The notes under the pieces are model-generated. The model made no database searches and was not told the origin of the DNA. It worked only from the letters and a program-made list of their open reading frames with translations. Of a DNA stretch of 64,000 nt, positions 1 through 11,405 are shown piece by piece. The translations under genes and the position numbers were made by a program. The DNA is taken from positions 12,148,363-12,212,362 of the forward strand of contig JAKSZU010000029.1 of assembly GCA_026018925.1 (NCBI GenBank), written 5' to 3'. Numbering within the stretch: the stretch's first letter is position 1; each line of letters opens with the position of its first letter. The stretch comes from Tupaia tana (Eukaryota > Chordata > Mammalia > Scandentia > Tupaiidae).

Positions 1-412
1 AATTTCTCCCTGGATAGTGGATGATGGAGACCTAAGCTCTGTCCCCAGACAAGACACAATGAAATAACTAAGCATAGTCCCCTAGCCAGACTGTAGATTC
101 CAAAAACAACTGTGTTTTGTCCAGCCCGAGGCGGTACTCCTTGAGGGACAATTACAAATGAAATATTTACAGCTCTGTATATCTGCTCATTAGGTACATT
201 TCCTCCTTATAACTACAAGGTCTTAGTACTTTATTTCCCTCATGGACACTGGTCTGGAATGAAAGGACCATTTTCTGAAAATTTCCTACTCTCAAGAGAC
301 CAAGTTGAAAACATGTAGAATCTAGTCTTGATTACACCTTCTCTGTGAACTCTCCCACCTCCAAAGGTCATTAGCACCTTTCACCAACCATGAGTTAAAA
401 TTTAATTGTCAC
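1..412 (-). promoter_or_regulatory. Partial OR leader-exon/promoter module (gene lies left of the window)
   Basis: Homologous to the modules at 8480, 24102 and 52797. The splice donor that ends the leader exon would lie just left of base 1. The shared motifs are present: TAATGAGC on the minus strand (185-192) and TTATAAGG (205-212). By position it should serve an OR gene to the left of the window, expected to be a duplicate of the OR at 50992-51921. Promoter function is inferred from repeated position and gene structure, not shown. Confidence 0.55.
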
Positions 413-665
413 AGGGCAACAGGTGGCATAGTTATGGCCCTGGATTCCACCTGGCCGAAAGCACAGTGGCTTGAACATCATATTGGTCAAATGTGCTTGT
501 GTATCCCAAACACTGAGTGGAAACTGGAGGACAAGGGATTGCAGTATGACCATCCCCCTGGAGAGGGAAAATGATTTCTCAAAGTCCTTCTCTCTGTGTC
601 CCTTTATCTCTCCCTCTCTCCTACAAGTATACATGTTCTACCATAAAAACCTTAAAAAATATTTT
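413..665 (+). mobile_element. SINE-B copy
   Basis: Degenerate tRNA-like head, SINE body with CT-rich tract, and A-rich end. It carries a short internal deletion relative to its duplicate at 53253-53520, which retains the B-box region. Confidence 0.7.
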
Positions 666-1730
666 TAAATTTTAAAAAATGTCATTTAGTGTTTCATTTA
701 TGTTTCCACTAGAGAAAGGACACACAAAAACCTTGAAAATATTTTTAAATTTAAAAAAAATGTCATTTAGTGACATGGATAATTACAAGCTATATGTGGA
801 TCACTTTATGCACAATTAAGTGAATATAGAAACTTAAATGGTTTATTTCATTTCACTTTTACACAATACCATTCCAGTAGGACTCATTATTAGCAAATTT
901 ATTCTATGTTGCAGAAATGGGGGTCAGGAGCGTGAAGTCATGAACCAAGTAAGGATGAAGCTTTGATTGAAACTTCTTCAAGGTCTTTCCAGATCTCAGG
1001 AAATAGGCATAGAGGCAAACAGAAAGGAAATAACAGTCCAAACAAAAACAGAAACACATCAGAACTTCAACTGTGAAGGAAAATATAGTTTATGTGGTTG
1101 ACTTTTTTAAGTTTGTATTTTTTATTTAAATTTTATGTCATTTACATTTAACCAGTGTACATTTGTATAGCAAACAATGTGGGTTCTCAAAGCATAAATG
1201 CATTGCATGTCAAACAAGGTAAAGATACTAACTTTTCATGCTTGTGTTTATTAAATATTCTTTTTTAGTTTTTTCATTCTTACTTTTAGTTAATGTTTTT
1301 ATTTGAGGAAAATTTCAGATTGACATTCATTTGTTATAAATAATGCAGAGTCCTATGTGTCCTTTCTCCAGTGGAAACATCTTGCAAAACCATAGTACAG
1401 TACCATGACAGGTTATTAACATAGATGAGTCCACAACACAGAATGGTTTTACCAACACAGGGATGGCCAGCTCTGCCCTCTTCCAACCTTGTCCATCTCC
1501 CTCCCTGTCCAGTCCTTCACCTCTAGCAACGACTAACCTATTCATTGTTGGTACAATATTATTATTTCAAAATGTTTCATAGAATGCAAAATTATCTGCC
1601 TAAGAAAATGGTAAAGTAGATCATTCTGGGTGCAGGTTTTCAGAGTGACTATGATATGCACTGTGGAAAATGAGCTGAACCAAAACTAGGATCTTCAAGA
1701 TGGAAATAAGAACCTTTGCACCAAAGATTT
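666..1730. other. Old non-coding spacer (region X)
   Basis: No gene seen. It is AT-rich sequence that recurs, diverged, at about 10160-11160 and as near-identical duplicates at about 53521-54590 and 62100-63060. It therefore belongs to the ancestral OR repeat unit rather than to a recent insertion. Confidence 0.6.
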
Positions 1731-2039
1731 AAATATAAATCCAACCTCTAAAACTACTGGTAGGAAATTGTTGAAGATGTTGGAGTAGACAAAGATTTAT
1801 TAAATAAGACCTCTTAAAGCACAGGCAATAATCTCAAAAAAGACAAGCAAGGTTATATCAAGCTAAAACCTACTTCACAGCAAAGAAACCAATGATTACA
1901 GTGAAAAGACAACTATCAGAGTGGGAGAAAATATTTACACATTATTTCTCAGGCAAGGGATTGATAACCAGAATATATAGGGGACTCAAGTAGCTCATCC
2001 TTAAAAGAATGTATGCTCCAATTAAAAATGGGCAAATCG

Positions 2040-2190
2040 GTGCCAGCAGGTCACATGGTGGCTAAGATACTGGACTCCCACATGGCCAAAAGTGGTTCAA
2101 GTCTCAGATCTGGAAGTTTGCTTTCTCATTCTCCCTCTATCATTCTCTCTGTGTCTGGTCAAATTGAAGAATAACAATAAATAAAATTAC
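2040..2190 (+). mobile_element. SINE-B-short inside the L1 fragment
   Basis: Head TGCCAGCAGGTCACATGGTGG, then B-box-like GGTTCAAGTC, then CT-rich DNA and an AATAAATAAAA tail. Also present at 54897-55050, so it predates the duplication. Confidence 0.75.
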
Positions 2191-2445
2191 ATGCATCATT
2201 CTAAACAAAACAAAAGACAAATAAACTGAAGAGAAAACTCTCCAAGGAAGACTCAGAAATGGCCAAAAGGCATATGAAAAAATGCTCAAAATCTCTTGTC
2301 ATAAGATAAATGCAAAATAAAACCACAGTGAGATACTATCTAACCCAAATTAGAATGATTAGAATCCAAAAAAAAAAAAAGAAAGGAAAAGAAAAGAAAA
2401 AAAAGAAAAGCAAAAAAAAAAAAGAAAAAGGAACAAGCACTGGAA

Positions 2446-2714
2446 GGACCAGCAGTTGGTGTAATGGCTATGTCACTGGACTCCCATGTAGTCGACCACA
2501 GTTCAAGTCCTGGACCTGGCAGCTTAAACTCATGCTGGGCGTGTGTGTGTGCATGCCCAAGATCCCGAGAGGAGAATGGAGGAGAAGGGATTGTGGCATG
2601 GCCATCCCCCCTGGGGTGTGATTTCTCACTTTCTGTCTCTCTGTCTCTCTCTGTCTTTCTGTCGAGAACACGCACCCTATAGCAAAAACCTCTCCAAAAA
2701 AAAAAAAAAAAAAG
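2446..2714 (+). mobile_element. SINE-A inside the L1 fragment
   Basis: Full-length element with A-tail 2696-2714. Preceded by a long impure A/G-rich run (about 2368-2430) and flanked by diverged repeats of ACAAGCACTGG/ACAATTGCTGG. Present in both duplicates (55285-55562). Confidence 0.88.
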
Positions 2715-3410
2715 GACAATTGCTGGCAAGGCTGTGGTGGATTGGAAACCCTCTTACATTGCTATTGGGAATGTACATCTGAACAACCTCTGTGTAAAAT
2801 AATGTATAGGTTCCTCAAAAGCCTACAAAGAGAATACCACGTGACCCAATAGTCCTACTTCTTGGTATTTACTCAAAAGACAAGAAGACACTCAGAAAGA
2901 CACTTGCACATTCATGTTTATTGTTACATTATTCATAATTGTTAAGACATGAAATCAATTTAAGTATCCCAGAACTGAAGACTGCATTGAAAAATGGTGG
3001 CACATATATACTATGGAATATTACTCAGCCACAAAAACAATGACACCCCTATTGTTTGAGTCAAAGTGAATGAATATGGAGGATTTGAAAGAGACACACT
3101 GCATACCCCCAACTCAATGTGTACTGAATGTCTGCTCTCCATGGCATAAATGGAAAGATCCAAAGATATAACAGTGGAGAAGATAAGTGTAGATACCAGA
3201 GATGGTAAGAGAGGGCAGTGGGTGGTTGAAAGTGGAAGGAGACTAGAGAACGAATGATTAATAGACATAAGCTTGGAAAGTTCTCTGTTTTATTTTTTTA
3301 AAATGTAATTTTTGCTTTAAAAATATGAAAACATTTTTTAAGAACTTTTGACCAGTTATAAAACACACTAGATGCCAAAGTCTACATTATCGACAAGAGC
3401 AGTTAAGATC

Positions 3411-4015
3411 AACAAGACCTGGGAATTTGATAGAAAGTGGTCAGATACAGAGGATATATTGCTGAGTGAAGTAAGCCAGGCTATGAAAGAAAGATATTGT
3501 ATGTATCCACTCAATATATACCGACTACCCGCACTCTATGGTAGAGAGCGAAATATTGGAGGACATAAAAGCAGTGAAAGTACTTAATGAGAATAGGACA
3601 GTGTGGAATGGTGGGGGGCGAGAAGAAGAAGATAAAGATAGCAAGAGAACGATAGAGAGGCAGGACGTTAGTGAGAAACAGATATGGCTTATTACCTCTT
3701 GATGATGACATGTATAGTATTCTCAACTGGATTGGTCTGAGAAATATTTCATGATGGGTAAAGTCTTTTTACAAGCAAAATGAGAAAGAGTGATGGACTG
3801 TTTTAAAAAATAATTAGAATAATAATAATAATGATTGGGAAAAACATAGAAAAGATATTGAATGATGAAGTGGGGAGATTAATGTCTCTGTATTGACTGA
3901 CATGCATGGCATTCCCTTTTGAAAAAGCAATATAATACACTGTAAAATTATATCTAACCCAATGTAATATAAAGAAGATTATGATGATAATAAAAATAAA
4001 AATTAAAAAATTAAA
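3411..4015 (+). mobile_element. 5'-truncated L1 3' end, present only in the left duplicate
   Basis: Carries an L1 3' end (purine-rich 3' UTR, A-rich tail) and is bounded by a 16-bp target duplication AAGAGCAGTTAAGATC at 3395-3410 and 4016-4031. The right copy has an uninterrupted single target (56244-56259, one base different). It therefore inserted after the duplication, or segregates between the copies. Confidence 0.9.
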
Positions 4016-4031
4016 AAGAGCAGTTAAGATC

Positions 4032-4267
4032 CAAATATATGAATGAATGAAGGCCCCAAAAGTGAAAAACTGTGGTCTTGAATATATTTCTCCCTCAAAT
4101 GATTTAAATGGTTTTACTTTCTAAGCACAGTTCTTATTTTTTTCCAGATACAAGTACAATTCACTACTGTAGCTTCAGTAAAACAAAAGAAATAAAACTC
4201 ACTGTGATCTATGGCACTTGAGAAGAAAAAATTCCTATGAAGTCCACAATGTCCTATAAGAGGACTG
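4032..4267. other. OR 3'-side spacer
   Basis: Non-coding sequence homologous to 28330-28590 and 50480-50740, downstream of other ORs of the array. Nothing further recognised. Confidence 0.5.
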
Positions 4268-4283
4268 AGAATTTACAAAGAAT

Positions 4284-4532
4284 ATTTTTTTCTTTTTTTG
4301 GAGAGGTTTTTGCTATAGGGCGCGTGCGCTCGCCAGACAGAAAGAGAGAGACATAGAGATAGAAAGCAGGAAATCACCCCCCAGGGGTGATGGCCACGCC
4401 GCAATCCCTTCTCCTCCATTCTCCTCTCGGGATCTTGGGCACGCACGCACACGCACCCGGCGTCCGGGACTCGAACCGCGGTCGACTACATGGGAGTCCA
4501 GCGACATAGCCATTACGCTAACTGCTGGTCCC
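4284..4532 (-). mobile_element. SINE-A present only in the left duplicate
   Basis: Full-length. Target duplication AGAATTT(A/G)CAAAGAAT at 4268-4283 and 4533-4548; the empty site is at 56496-56511. The head is short around the B-box flank. Confidence 0.93.
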
Positions 4533-4663
4533 AGAATTTGCAAAGAATTTTGATGAGAGACTGGAAATGGCTTCAGGAAAGTGGGAAAGTGACAAAGCAA
4601 AAGCCATTGGATATCAGAGAGACAATAAATCTGAATTTAAAGGCTTACTAAAATTATACAGAG

Positions 4664-5125
4664 GCAGTGAAGGTACTTAACGAGAATAGGACAGTGTGGA
4701 ATGGGGGGGTGAAGAGAAGAGGATAGAGAAAGATAGCAAGAGAAAATAGAGAAGCAGAACGTTAGTGAGAAACAGATATGGCATATTACCTGTTGATGAT
4801 GACATGTATAGTATTCTCAACTGGATTGATCTGAGAAGTATTTCATGATGGGTAAAGTCTTTTTACAAGCAAAATGAGAAATAGTGATGGACTGTTTTAA
4901 AAAATAATTAGAATAATAATAATAATAATTGGGAAAATCATAGAAAAGATATTGAATGTTGAAGCAGGGAGATTAATGTCTCTGTATTGACATGCATGGC
5001 ATTCCCTCTTGAAAAAGCAATGTAATACACTGAAAAGTTATATGTAATCCAATGTAATATAAAGAAGATTATGATGATAATAAAAATAAGAGTTTTTTTT
5101 TTTAAAAAAAAAGACAAAAAAATAT
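4664..5125 (+). mobile_element. 5'-truncated L1 3' end
   Basis: Close relative of the L1 at 3411-4015, flanked by ATACAGAG at 4656-4663 and 5126-5133. Present in both duplicates (56627-57082), so it is older than the duplication. Confidence 0.82.
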
Positions 5126-5279
5126 ATACAGAGAGATGGAAAGTAGAGTAATGGAAACTTTTGGGGCTCATAGGAGGACCAAGTTCTACTCCCAAAATCT
5201 GATTCAGAATCGAGACATTAGCTCTGAGACATTGAAGCTTAAAGTCAGGACAGATTATTATATACAATAAAAATTGATC

Positions 5280-6212
5280 TCAATATACCTTTCCCCCAAA
5301 TAATCTTTTCAGGGCTTTCTTTATGTCTTTATTCCTCAGACTGTAGATAAATGGGTTCAGCATGGGGGTGACTACAGTGTACATCACTGAGGCTGCTGCA
5401 GTTGAGTGTGAGCTGTGGGTGCCACTAGCACTCAGGTATACTCCTAGGCTTGTACCATAAAATAAGGAGACAACAGAGAGGTGAGAGGCACAGGTGGAAA
5501 ATGCTTTGTACATCCCCTGAGCTGATGGGATTGCACGAATGGAAGAAACTATCTTAGAGTAAGAGTAAAATATCCCAATGAAGGGACCACCACCCAGCAG
5601 CACAGATGAAAAATAGATCACTATGTCGTTGAGAAAGGTGTCAGAGCAGGCAAGATGGACCAGCATACTAAGATCACAGTAGAAGTGGAGGATTTCCACA
5701 TGTGGACAGAAGGACAGCCACAACACCATTAGGCTATGTAACAAAGCATACAGGGCACTCATGATCCATGAAGCCAGAATCAGCTTTCCACAGAGCCAGG
5801 GGTTCATGATGACCGTGTAGTGCAGGGGGTGACAAATGGCCACATACCGGTCATAAGCCATCACTGTCAGGAGGAAGTCATCTACCGCTACAAAGAGTAT
5901 GAAAAAGTACATCTGGGTGATGCAGCCTGCATAGGTGATGGCCTTGCTCTGTGTCTGGATGTTCACCAGCATCTTTGGGACGGTGGTGGAGGTGAAACAG
6001 ATGTCAGCAAAGGACAGGTTGGAGAGGAAGAAGTACATGGGGGTGTGCAGGTGGGAGTCTGAGATGGTGGCCAGGATGATGAGCAGGTTTCCACACACGG
6101 TGATCAGGTACATGGAGAGGAAAATCTCAAATATGACAGGCTGCAATTCTAGTTCCTCTGAAAGTCCTAGAAGAAGAAATTCTGAAATTTGTGTATCATT
6201 TCCTGGTTCCAT
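5280..6212 (-). CDS. OR7A-like: Olfactory receptor 1, OR7A-like, 310 aa
   Basis: Odorant-gated seven-helix GPCR. The family acts in cilia of olfactory neurons through G-olf and adenylate cyclase. The intact frame has every class II OR landmark: N-glycosylation site N5-D-T7, TM1 G41-N42, [10 protein letters not shown] at 58-67, C97 and C179 for the canonical disulfide, [10 protein letters not shown] at 118-127, SY at 217-218, [10 protein letters not shown] at 236-245 and [12 protein letters not shown] from 283. The ATG at 6212 matches the family start, and a splice acceptor (TTTTTAG) lies 9 nt upstream. The predicted 5'-UTR intron is 6222-8479, ending at the leader donor at 8479/8480. The second extracellular loop has YCDLS (178-182), shared with ORs 7 and 8 but not the middle genes. 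Duplicate: OR 8. Subfamily is by recognition; the exact orthologue is unknown. Confidence 0.95.
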   Translation of the reverse strand: MEPGNDTQISEFLLLGLSEELELQPVIFEIFLSMYLITVCGNLLIILATISDSHLHTPMYFFLSNLSFADICFTSTTVPKMLVNIQTQSKAITYAGCITQMYFFILFVAVDDFLLTVMAYDRYVAICHPLHYTVIMNPWLCGKLILASWIMSALYALLHSLMVLWLSFCPHVEILHFYCDLSMLVHLACSDTFLNDIVIYFSSVLLGGGPFIGIFYSYSKIVSSIRAIPSAQGMYKAFSTCASHLSVVSLFYGTSLGVYLSASGTHSSHSTAAASVMYTVVTPMLNPFIYSLRNKDIKKALKRLFGGKVY

Positions 6213-6502
6213 AGTGACTATCTAAAAAGAAGAAAATAAGACGATTAATTTCTCATGAACAGAAATAACTCACTTCGTTGAAATGCCATAGGTAATATTG
6301 TACAATCACACCGTTATTTTTTATATTCTTGTATGGATTTAATCCCCTTTAGGTTTTCATAGTGTCATCTCTGCTAGGACTTCTTATCTCATTTCTTTGT
6401 TCCCATAGATCAGGTATTCTACAGGATTGTTCATGTATTTATTGACAAATAATAATAGTATATATTTATGTAGTATTATATGTTGTTTTAATAGGCTTTC
6501 TT

Positions 6503-6732
6503 TCTTTAGTATTGCGGTTGGTCACATGCACTCACCAGAGAGAGAGAGAGAGAAAGTGAGAAATCAGTCCCTCCCAGGAGTAACAGCCACACCACAGTCC
6601 ATTGTCCTCTCAGGATATTGGGCATGCATGAACACATGCCTTGCAAGTTTTCCAAGCCACTTTGTCTGAGAGTTGACCTGCACAGTCAACCATGTGCAAT
6701 TAAACTGCTTTAAGCACCACACCACCAACTGG
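6503..6732 (-). mobile_element. SINE-B copy
   Basis: Reverse-oriented: GA-rich tract at 6537-6555, the reversed CT tract, then a degenerate tRNA head ending ACCAACTGGT. Orthologous SINEs sit at the same place in the introns of loci 3, 4, 5 and 7, so it predates the OR expansion. Confidence 0.7.
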
Positions 6733-6976
6733 TACAATAACTATAATTTAATATCCATTGAAAAACCAACCCTCTGTTTCGCCCTTTTGCCAGTTCCCTG
6801 GCAACCACCATTCTATTGTCTTCTTCTTTGACTTTGACTACTTCAGATCCTTTAGTTAAGTGCAATCCCACAGTCTTTTATTTCAAAGGTATTCCATGGA
6901 TCAAAATAGATCTCTCCTCATTTTTATCTGTTGATTGGTATTTAAACATTTTTATTATTATGAGAGTCATAATTTG

Positions 6977-7226
6977 GGAGACCAACAAGTATCATAGTAG
7001 TTAAGGCACTGGACTCCCACATGGCTGACCGTAGTTCAAGTCCCAGACCTAGCAGCTTGAAAATCACACTGGGCTTGTGTGCATGCATGCTCAAAATGCT
7101 GAGAGGAAAATGGAGAAGAAGGGATTGCAGGGGGGACATCTCCCTGGGGCCTGATTTCTCACTTTCCCACTCTGTCTTTCTGTCTCACTCTCTCAGCCAA
7201 GCACATGTGCCAAATTGAAAAAAAAA
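6977..7226 (+). mobile_element. SINE-B copy
   Basis: Head GACCAACAAGTATCATAGTAG, B-box-like GTTCAAGTCCC, CT tract, A-tail 7218-7226. Duplicate at 58927-59176; a related copy is in the OR 3 intron. Confidence 0.78.
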
Positions 7227-7442
7227 GGGGGAGGGAGATTTATTTCTACTACTGATGGAAGAGAATTTTTCTAAGTCAATAAAAATTAGGGGTGGGTGGG
7301 TGTGTACACAATATGTTAGACTATTAGATTTGATAATACAAACCTATTAACTTTTTGCATTCATCCAATACATATCTACACCTATCAACACATAAAATAA
7401 TTCAATGTTATTATGAAAATTTTACTTAAAATCTTTAAATCG

Positions 7443-7694
7443 GGGGACAGCAGGTTGTTAAGGTGCTGGACACTCATATGGCCAACTGTGGTTCAAGTTC
7501 CAGAAAAGGCAGCTTGAAACATGTCAGGCATGTATGTGCATGCTCAAAACTCCAAGAGGAGAATGAAGGAAAGGGGATTACGGCATTGCCTTCCTCCCTG
7601 GGGGGTGATTTCTTATTTTCTGTCTCTCTGTCTCTCTCTATGTCTTCAGTGAGTGCACACATGCTATAGCAAAAATCTCAATGGGAAAAAAAAA
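7443..7694 (+). mobile_element. SINE-B copy
   Basis: Head GGGGGACAGCAGGTTG, B-box-like GGTTCAAGTTCC, CT tract, A-run 7685-7693. Duplicate at 59393-59644. Confidence 0.75.
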
Positions 7695-8479
7695 CTTAAA
7701 TTCATTATTTAAAATAAAAAATATACAAAATTCTCAGACCCCAGAATGTAAAAACAAAAGACTTGTATGATTATCAATTAAGTAAAAAGTGATATACATG
7801 ATTGAATGTATAAAATAAATCGAAATAAAAAATATTTTTTAAAAAAGCTAACAGACCCACAAATCTATTCAACTTCACCAGCAAGAAAAAAATTATTTGT
7901 AAAAAACTCTTTAATATTCCCATTTTGAACTTTGATTCATTTTTTATGTGAATGCCCAATGTGAAAGAAGAAACTGAAATGTATGTCTTATGAACTATTG
8001 TCACAAGGTATGTATTGCAAGCGCTCTGTTCATCTGGATCCTTCAATAAAAACAAAAATATGCACAAATACCCTCTTTTCAAAAATTTCTTAAGAGACCC
8101 TAAAGTCATTGCACATCTCATCACAACTCTGATTCTACTTTTCCTACTTCTTTAACTGCAACTTTCGGGGCACATGTTCTAATTTGACTAAAATCATTTT
8201 ATTTCTCCCATTCCTTATTCACCCTGATCCAGTAGGATGTCTATTCCCATCGCTAAATTGTCTATAGTGATGACTGCATTGCAAAGTCTGACAGACAAAT
8301 GGCTTTTTCACATACTAAATAAATTAATGATGATTAACTTGGTCAGCCAAGTAATGAAATGCTTCAACCTCTGGGTTCTTGCTAGGCTGGTTTGGCTCTC
8401 AGGTGATCTCAGGTAGATGTTCTTGACATCCATTCTCTCTGAACTGTTCCTGAGGTACCTACCGGACTTTCACACTCAC

Positions 8480-8943
8480 CTGTATGGGTTCTCAGAGAGG
8501 ACAGTTTTCTGGTGGAAGGGTACATTTCTCCCTGGATAGGTGGTGATGGAAACTGAAGCTCTGTCCCCCTAGACATGACACAATGAAAGAACTAAGCATA
8601 GTACCCTAGCCAGACTTTAAGATTCCAGAAAAATCAATGATGCCTCATCCAGCCCAAGCCTGTACTCTTTAAAGGACAATGACAGAGGAAATATTTTCAG
8701 CTCCCTATGTCTGCTCATTAGGTACATTTCTTCCTTATAACTACAACCTCTTAGTAGCTGACTTCCCTTGTGGACACTGGTGTGGAAAGAAGGGACAATT
8801 TTCCTGCTGATTTGTTGTTCTCGAGAGACCAAGTTGAAAATGTCATTAATTCAGTCTTTATTATCCATGTTGTCTGTGAACCCTCCTGCCTCCAGAGATC
8901 ATTAGCTACTTTCACCAACTCTGAATTAAAATTTAATTGTCAT
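8480..8943 (-). promoter_or_regulatory. Leader exon and putative promoter of OR 1
   Basis: On the minus strand it ends with CCCATACAG followed by GTGAGTG, a strong 5' splice site. The same junction is conserved in nine modules in the window. About 230-260 nt upstream of the donor are a homeodomain-type core TAATGAGC (8713-8720) and TATA-like TTATAAGG (8733-8740), also conserved. The transcription start cannot be placed. OR promoters are known to use EBF (Olf/Ebf) and Lhx2 sites, but I see only half-matches to an EBF palindrome. Confidence 0.6.
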
Positions 8944-9200
8944 GGGTCAGCAGGTGGTGTGGAGATAAAGGTGCTGGAAACTTAACCATGTAGCACAGTT
9001 CAAGTCCCAGACTTGGTGTCTTGCAAATTATGTTGGTCCTGTGTGCATGTGTGCCCAAAATTTGGAGAGGAGACTGGAGGAGAAGGGATTGCAGTATGGC
9101 CATTCCCCCGGGGGCAGACTTCTCAGTTTTCCTTTCTCTCTTTATCTCTCTGTCTCTCTTTTTCTTTGGTGAGCACATGTGCCCTTCAGCAAAAATCAAA
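8944..9200 (+). mobile_element. SINE-B copy
   Basis: Head GGGTCAGCAGGTGGTGTGG directly at the end of the leader module. The same junction occurs at 17681, 24554, 44194 and 60894, so insertion predates the unit duplications. Followed by an (AT)-rich low-complexity run to about 9262. Confidence 0.8.
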
Positions 9201-9262
9201 ATATATAAATATATATAATATATAAATATAAATATAAATATATTTAAATCAAAATTTATATA

Positions 9263-9372
9263 AACATATATATGTCTATATGATAGAGATTATAAAATAC
9301 TGCATACATATGCCTTGAAAAATATTGTATGCTATAGACATGTATGATGATTGAATATAAATAATAAATCAT
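9263..9372. other. Spacer segment M4, part 1
   Basis: Non-coding; recurs at 31729-32085 and 47704-48034. Contains the left target copy of the next SINE. Confidence 0.5.
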
Positions 9373-9641
9373 GGGACCAGCAGTTAGTGTAATGGCTATG
9401 TCACTGGACTCCCACGTAATCGACCGCGGTTCAAGTCCCGAACCCGGTGGCTTAAACTCACACCGGGCGCATGTGCGTACGTGCCCATGATCCCGAGAGG
9501 AGAATGAAGGAGAAGGGATTGCGGCATGGCCATTCTCCCTCCCCACCCCCCCGGGGGGATGATTTCTCGCTTTCTGTCTCTCTGTCGCTCTCTGTCTGGT
9601 GAGTGCACGCGCCCTATAGCAAACACCTCTCCAATAATAAT
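9373..9641 (+). mobile_element. SINE-A copy
   Basis: Target duplication AATAATAAATCAT at 9360-9372 and 9642-9654. Carries a short extra C-run before the CT tract. Present in both duplicates (61318-61590). Confidence 0.9.
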
Positions 9642-9654
9642 AATAATAAATCAT

Positions 9655-9884
9655 AAAATAAAAGGGTCCAAATCTAACCAAAGAATTTGTCTTTACTAGC
9701 CCCTTGGATTTCCAAATCATAGAGTGTGGTGGAGACACAACTGTTGATATCTCCAGAAATTGATCATATTTCAAGGGGGAAAGAACTGTGTTCACGTGTG
9801 ACAAAACCATGTGTAGTTACTACAATCCTTGGTTTCATAATGTTTTTGGCAAAGCACCTGGGAGCTTTATGTTCGTAACATGTA
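9655..9884. other. Spacer segment M4, part 2
   Basis: Non-coding, homologous to 31830-32085 and 47795-48034. No gene or element seen. Confidence 0.5.
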
Positions 9885-10080
9885 TTCAAACCCAGCAGCT
9901 TCAAAATCACACTAGGCATGTGTGCATGTGTGGCCCTAAATCCCAAAATGACATTCAAGGAGGAAGGATTACAGCATGGCCATCCCCTGTGGGTAGTGAT
10001 TTCTCTTTCCGTTGTCTCTGAATCCCTCTGTCTCTCTTCTGCAAGTGAGTGTACACTTTCACAAAAATCTTAAAACTATT
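9885..10080 (+). mobile_element. SINE-B, 5'-truncated
   Basis: Begins in mid-element at the equivalent of the B-box (TTCAAACCCAGCAGCTTC). The A-rich end merges with a TTTATTTATTTA run. Confidence 0.6.
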
Positions 10081-10419
10081 TTTTATTTATTTATTTAGGT
10101 AGAAGAGAGGGTTTAATAGGAAAGAAAAGGAAAGTACACCCAAAAAGGCTCTTGCCAATACTATTTTTTTTAAATTTCATATTGTCATTTAGTCATTCAT
10201 TTATGTAACACTGGGTAGTTACAAGAGATATATGTAGACTTCTTTCTGTGCAATGAATTGAATTTAGAAATGTATATGTTTAGTTTCATTTAATTTTGGC
10301 ACAATATCATGCTACTAGGACACACTATTAGCAAATTCATAATACGTTGCAAAATGAGACTCAAGGTGGTTTAATCATGAACCAAGTAAGGATGGAGCTT
10401 TGATTAAAACTTCATCAAG
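10081..10419. other. Region X, second copy, part 1
   Basis: Non-coding; aligns with about 660-1000. No features beyond simple AT-rich tracts. Confidence 0.5.
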
Positions 10420-10502
10420 GTGGCCGGCAGGTGGCATGGTGGTTAAGGGTGCTGGACTCCCACATGGCTGACTGTGGTTCAAGTCCTGGACTTGGTGGCT
10501 TG

Positions 10503-10543
<41 letters not shown>

Positions 10544-10604
10544 ATCAAATTTGAATAAATAAATAAACAAACTTAAATAAAGTAATTCTTTAAAAAAAAA
10601 AAAC
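10420..10604 (+). mobile_element. SINE-B-short
   Basis: Target duplication AACTTCATCAAG at 10408-10419 and 10605-10616. The tRNA head passes straight into (CT)n, then AATAAATAAATAA and an A-run. The (CT)n tract is longer than in the duplicate at 62370-62548. Confidence 0.85.
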
Positions 10605-10616
10605 AACTTCATCAAG

Positions 10617-11213
10617 ATGTTTTCAGGTCTCAGGTTGTAGGCATGGGGCAAAAGGAAAGAAAATATAAATCCAAAAGAAAAAGGGAAAGATGTCAGAACT
10701 TCAGCTGTGAAGGAAAAGATAGTTCATGTAACTTACCTCTTTAAGTTAATTTTTTATTTTACTTACATTTAAGCATTGTACATTTTAACACCGTGTGATG
10801 TGAGTTCTCAAAGCATAAATGCATTGCATGTCAAGTAAGTCAAAGATCTAACTTTCCATTCTTGTGTCTGTGAAGGGTTCATTTTGTTTTTTACCTTTTT
10901 CATTTAATCCTTTTAATTAAACTTTCTACTTGAAGATGAGTATACATTACATTAACGTGCATAGGTAATAAATAATACAGAGAAAAAAGTGCTAACATAC
11001 AGCCCACTTTAACTTTTTTAAAGAAAATGCCTTCATGAGCTGCATATTTCTCTATACCTAATATTCTAACTCCTTCTTCCCTTTACTGAAAAATTATTGG
11101 GATACGATCTAATATTATTAAAACAACTTATGTCACCATAAGCACTAAATGCTTAGACTTCATGGCAGACACTTTTGCCAAAACAATTAGAAGTTTTATA
11201 ATTAGGACCAACA
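10617..11213. other. Region X, second copy, part 2
   Basis: Aligns with about 980-1600. Non-coding, no element recognised. Confidence 0.5.
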
Positions 11214-11375
11214 GGTGGCATGGTGGTTAAGGCACTGGACTCCCACAAGGCCAAGAACAGTTTGAACGTGGTCAGATATGGTGGCTTGCTTTCTCCCTTT
11301 CCATCTCTATCTCTCTCCTAGTGAGTGTAAGTACCCTATAGCAAATTTTAAAGTGATAATAATAATTAATATTAA
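11214..11375 (+). mobile_element. SINE-B-short
   Basis: Head AGGACCAACAGGTGGCATGG with an AATAATAATTAATATTA-like tail. Present in both duplicates (63125-63290). Confidence 0.75.
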
Positions 11376-11405
11376 TATTTTAAATGAATAATAATTAGTA
11401 AAAAC

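Larger units (their letters stand above)
1731..3310 (+). mobile_element. Old L1 fragment (ORF2 C-terminal part and 3' end)
   Basis: Degenerate LINE-1 sequence recognisable from the ORF2 C-terminal region (around 1860-2030) and the conserved stretch before the 3' UTR (about 2715-3060, including the ACTATGGAATATTACTCAGCC motif at 3010-3030). Reading frames are broken and it is dead. It is interrupted by SINE-B-short (2040-2190) and SINE-A (2446-2714). The duplicate is at about 54591-56160. Confidence 0.8.
6222..8479 (-). other. Predicted 5'-UTR intron of OR 1
   Basis: Runs from donor CAG/GTGAGT (8479 is the first intron base on the minus strand) to acceptor TTTTTAG at 6222. It holds three SINE-B elements (6503, 6977, 7443) and conserved non-repeat spacer at about 6240-6500, 6740-6970 and 7700-8470. 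The right-copy intron has the same length, 2,258 bp. Splicing is inferred. Confidence 0.65.

Noticed and set aside
2310-2621. 103-aa lysine-rich reading frame
   Set aside because: Translation of the A/G-rich run plus the SINE-A that follows.
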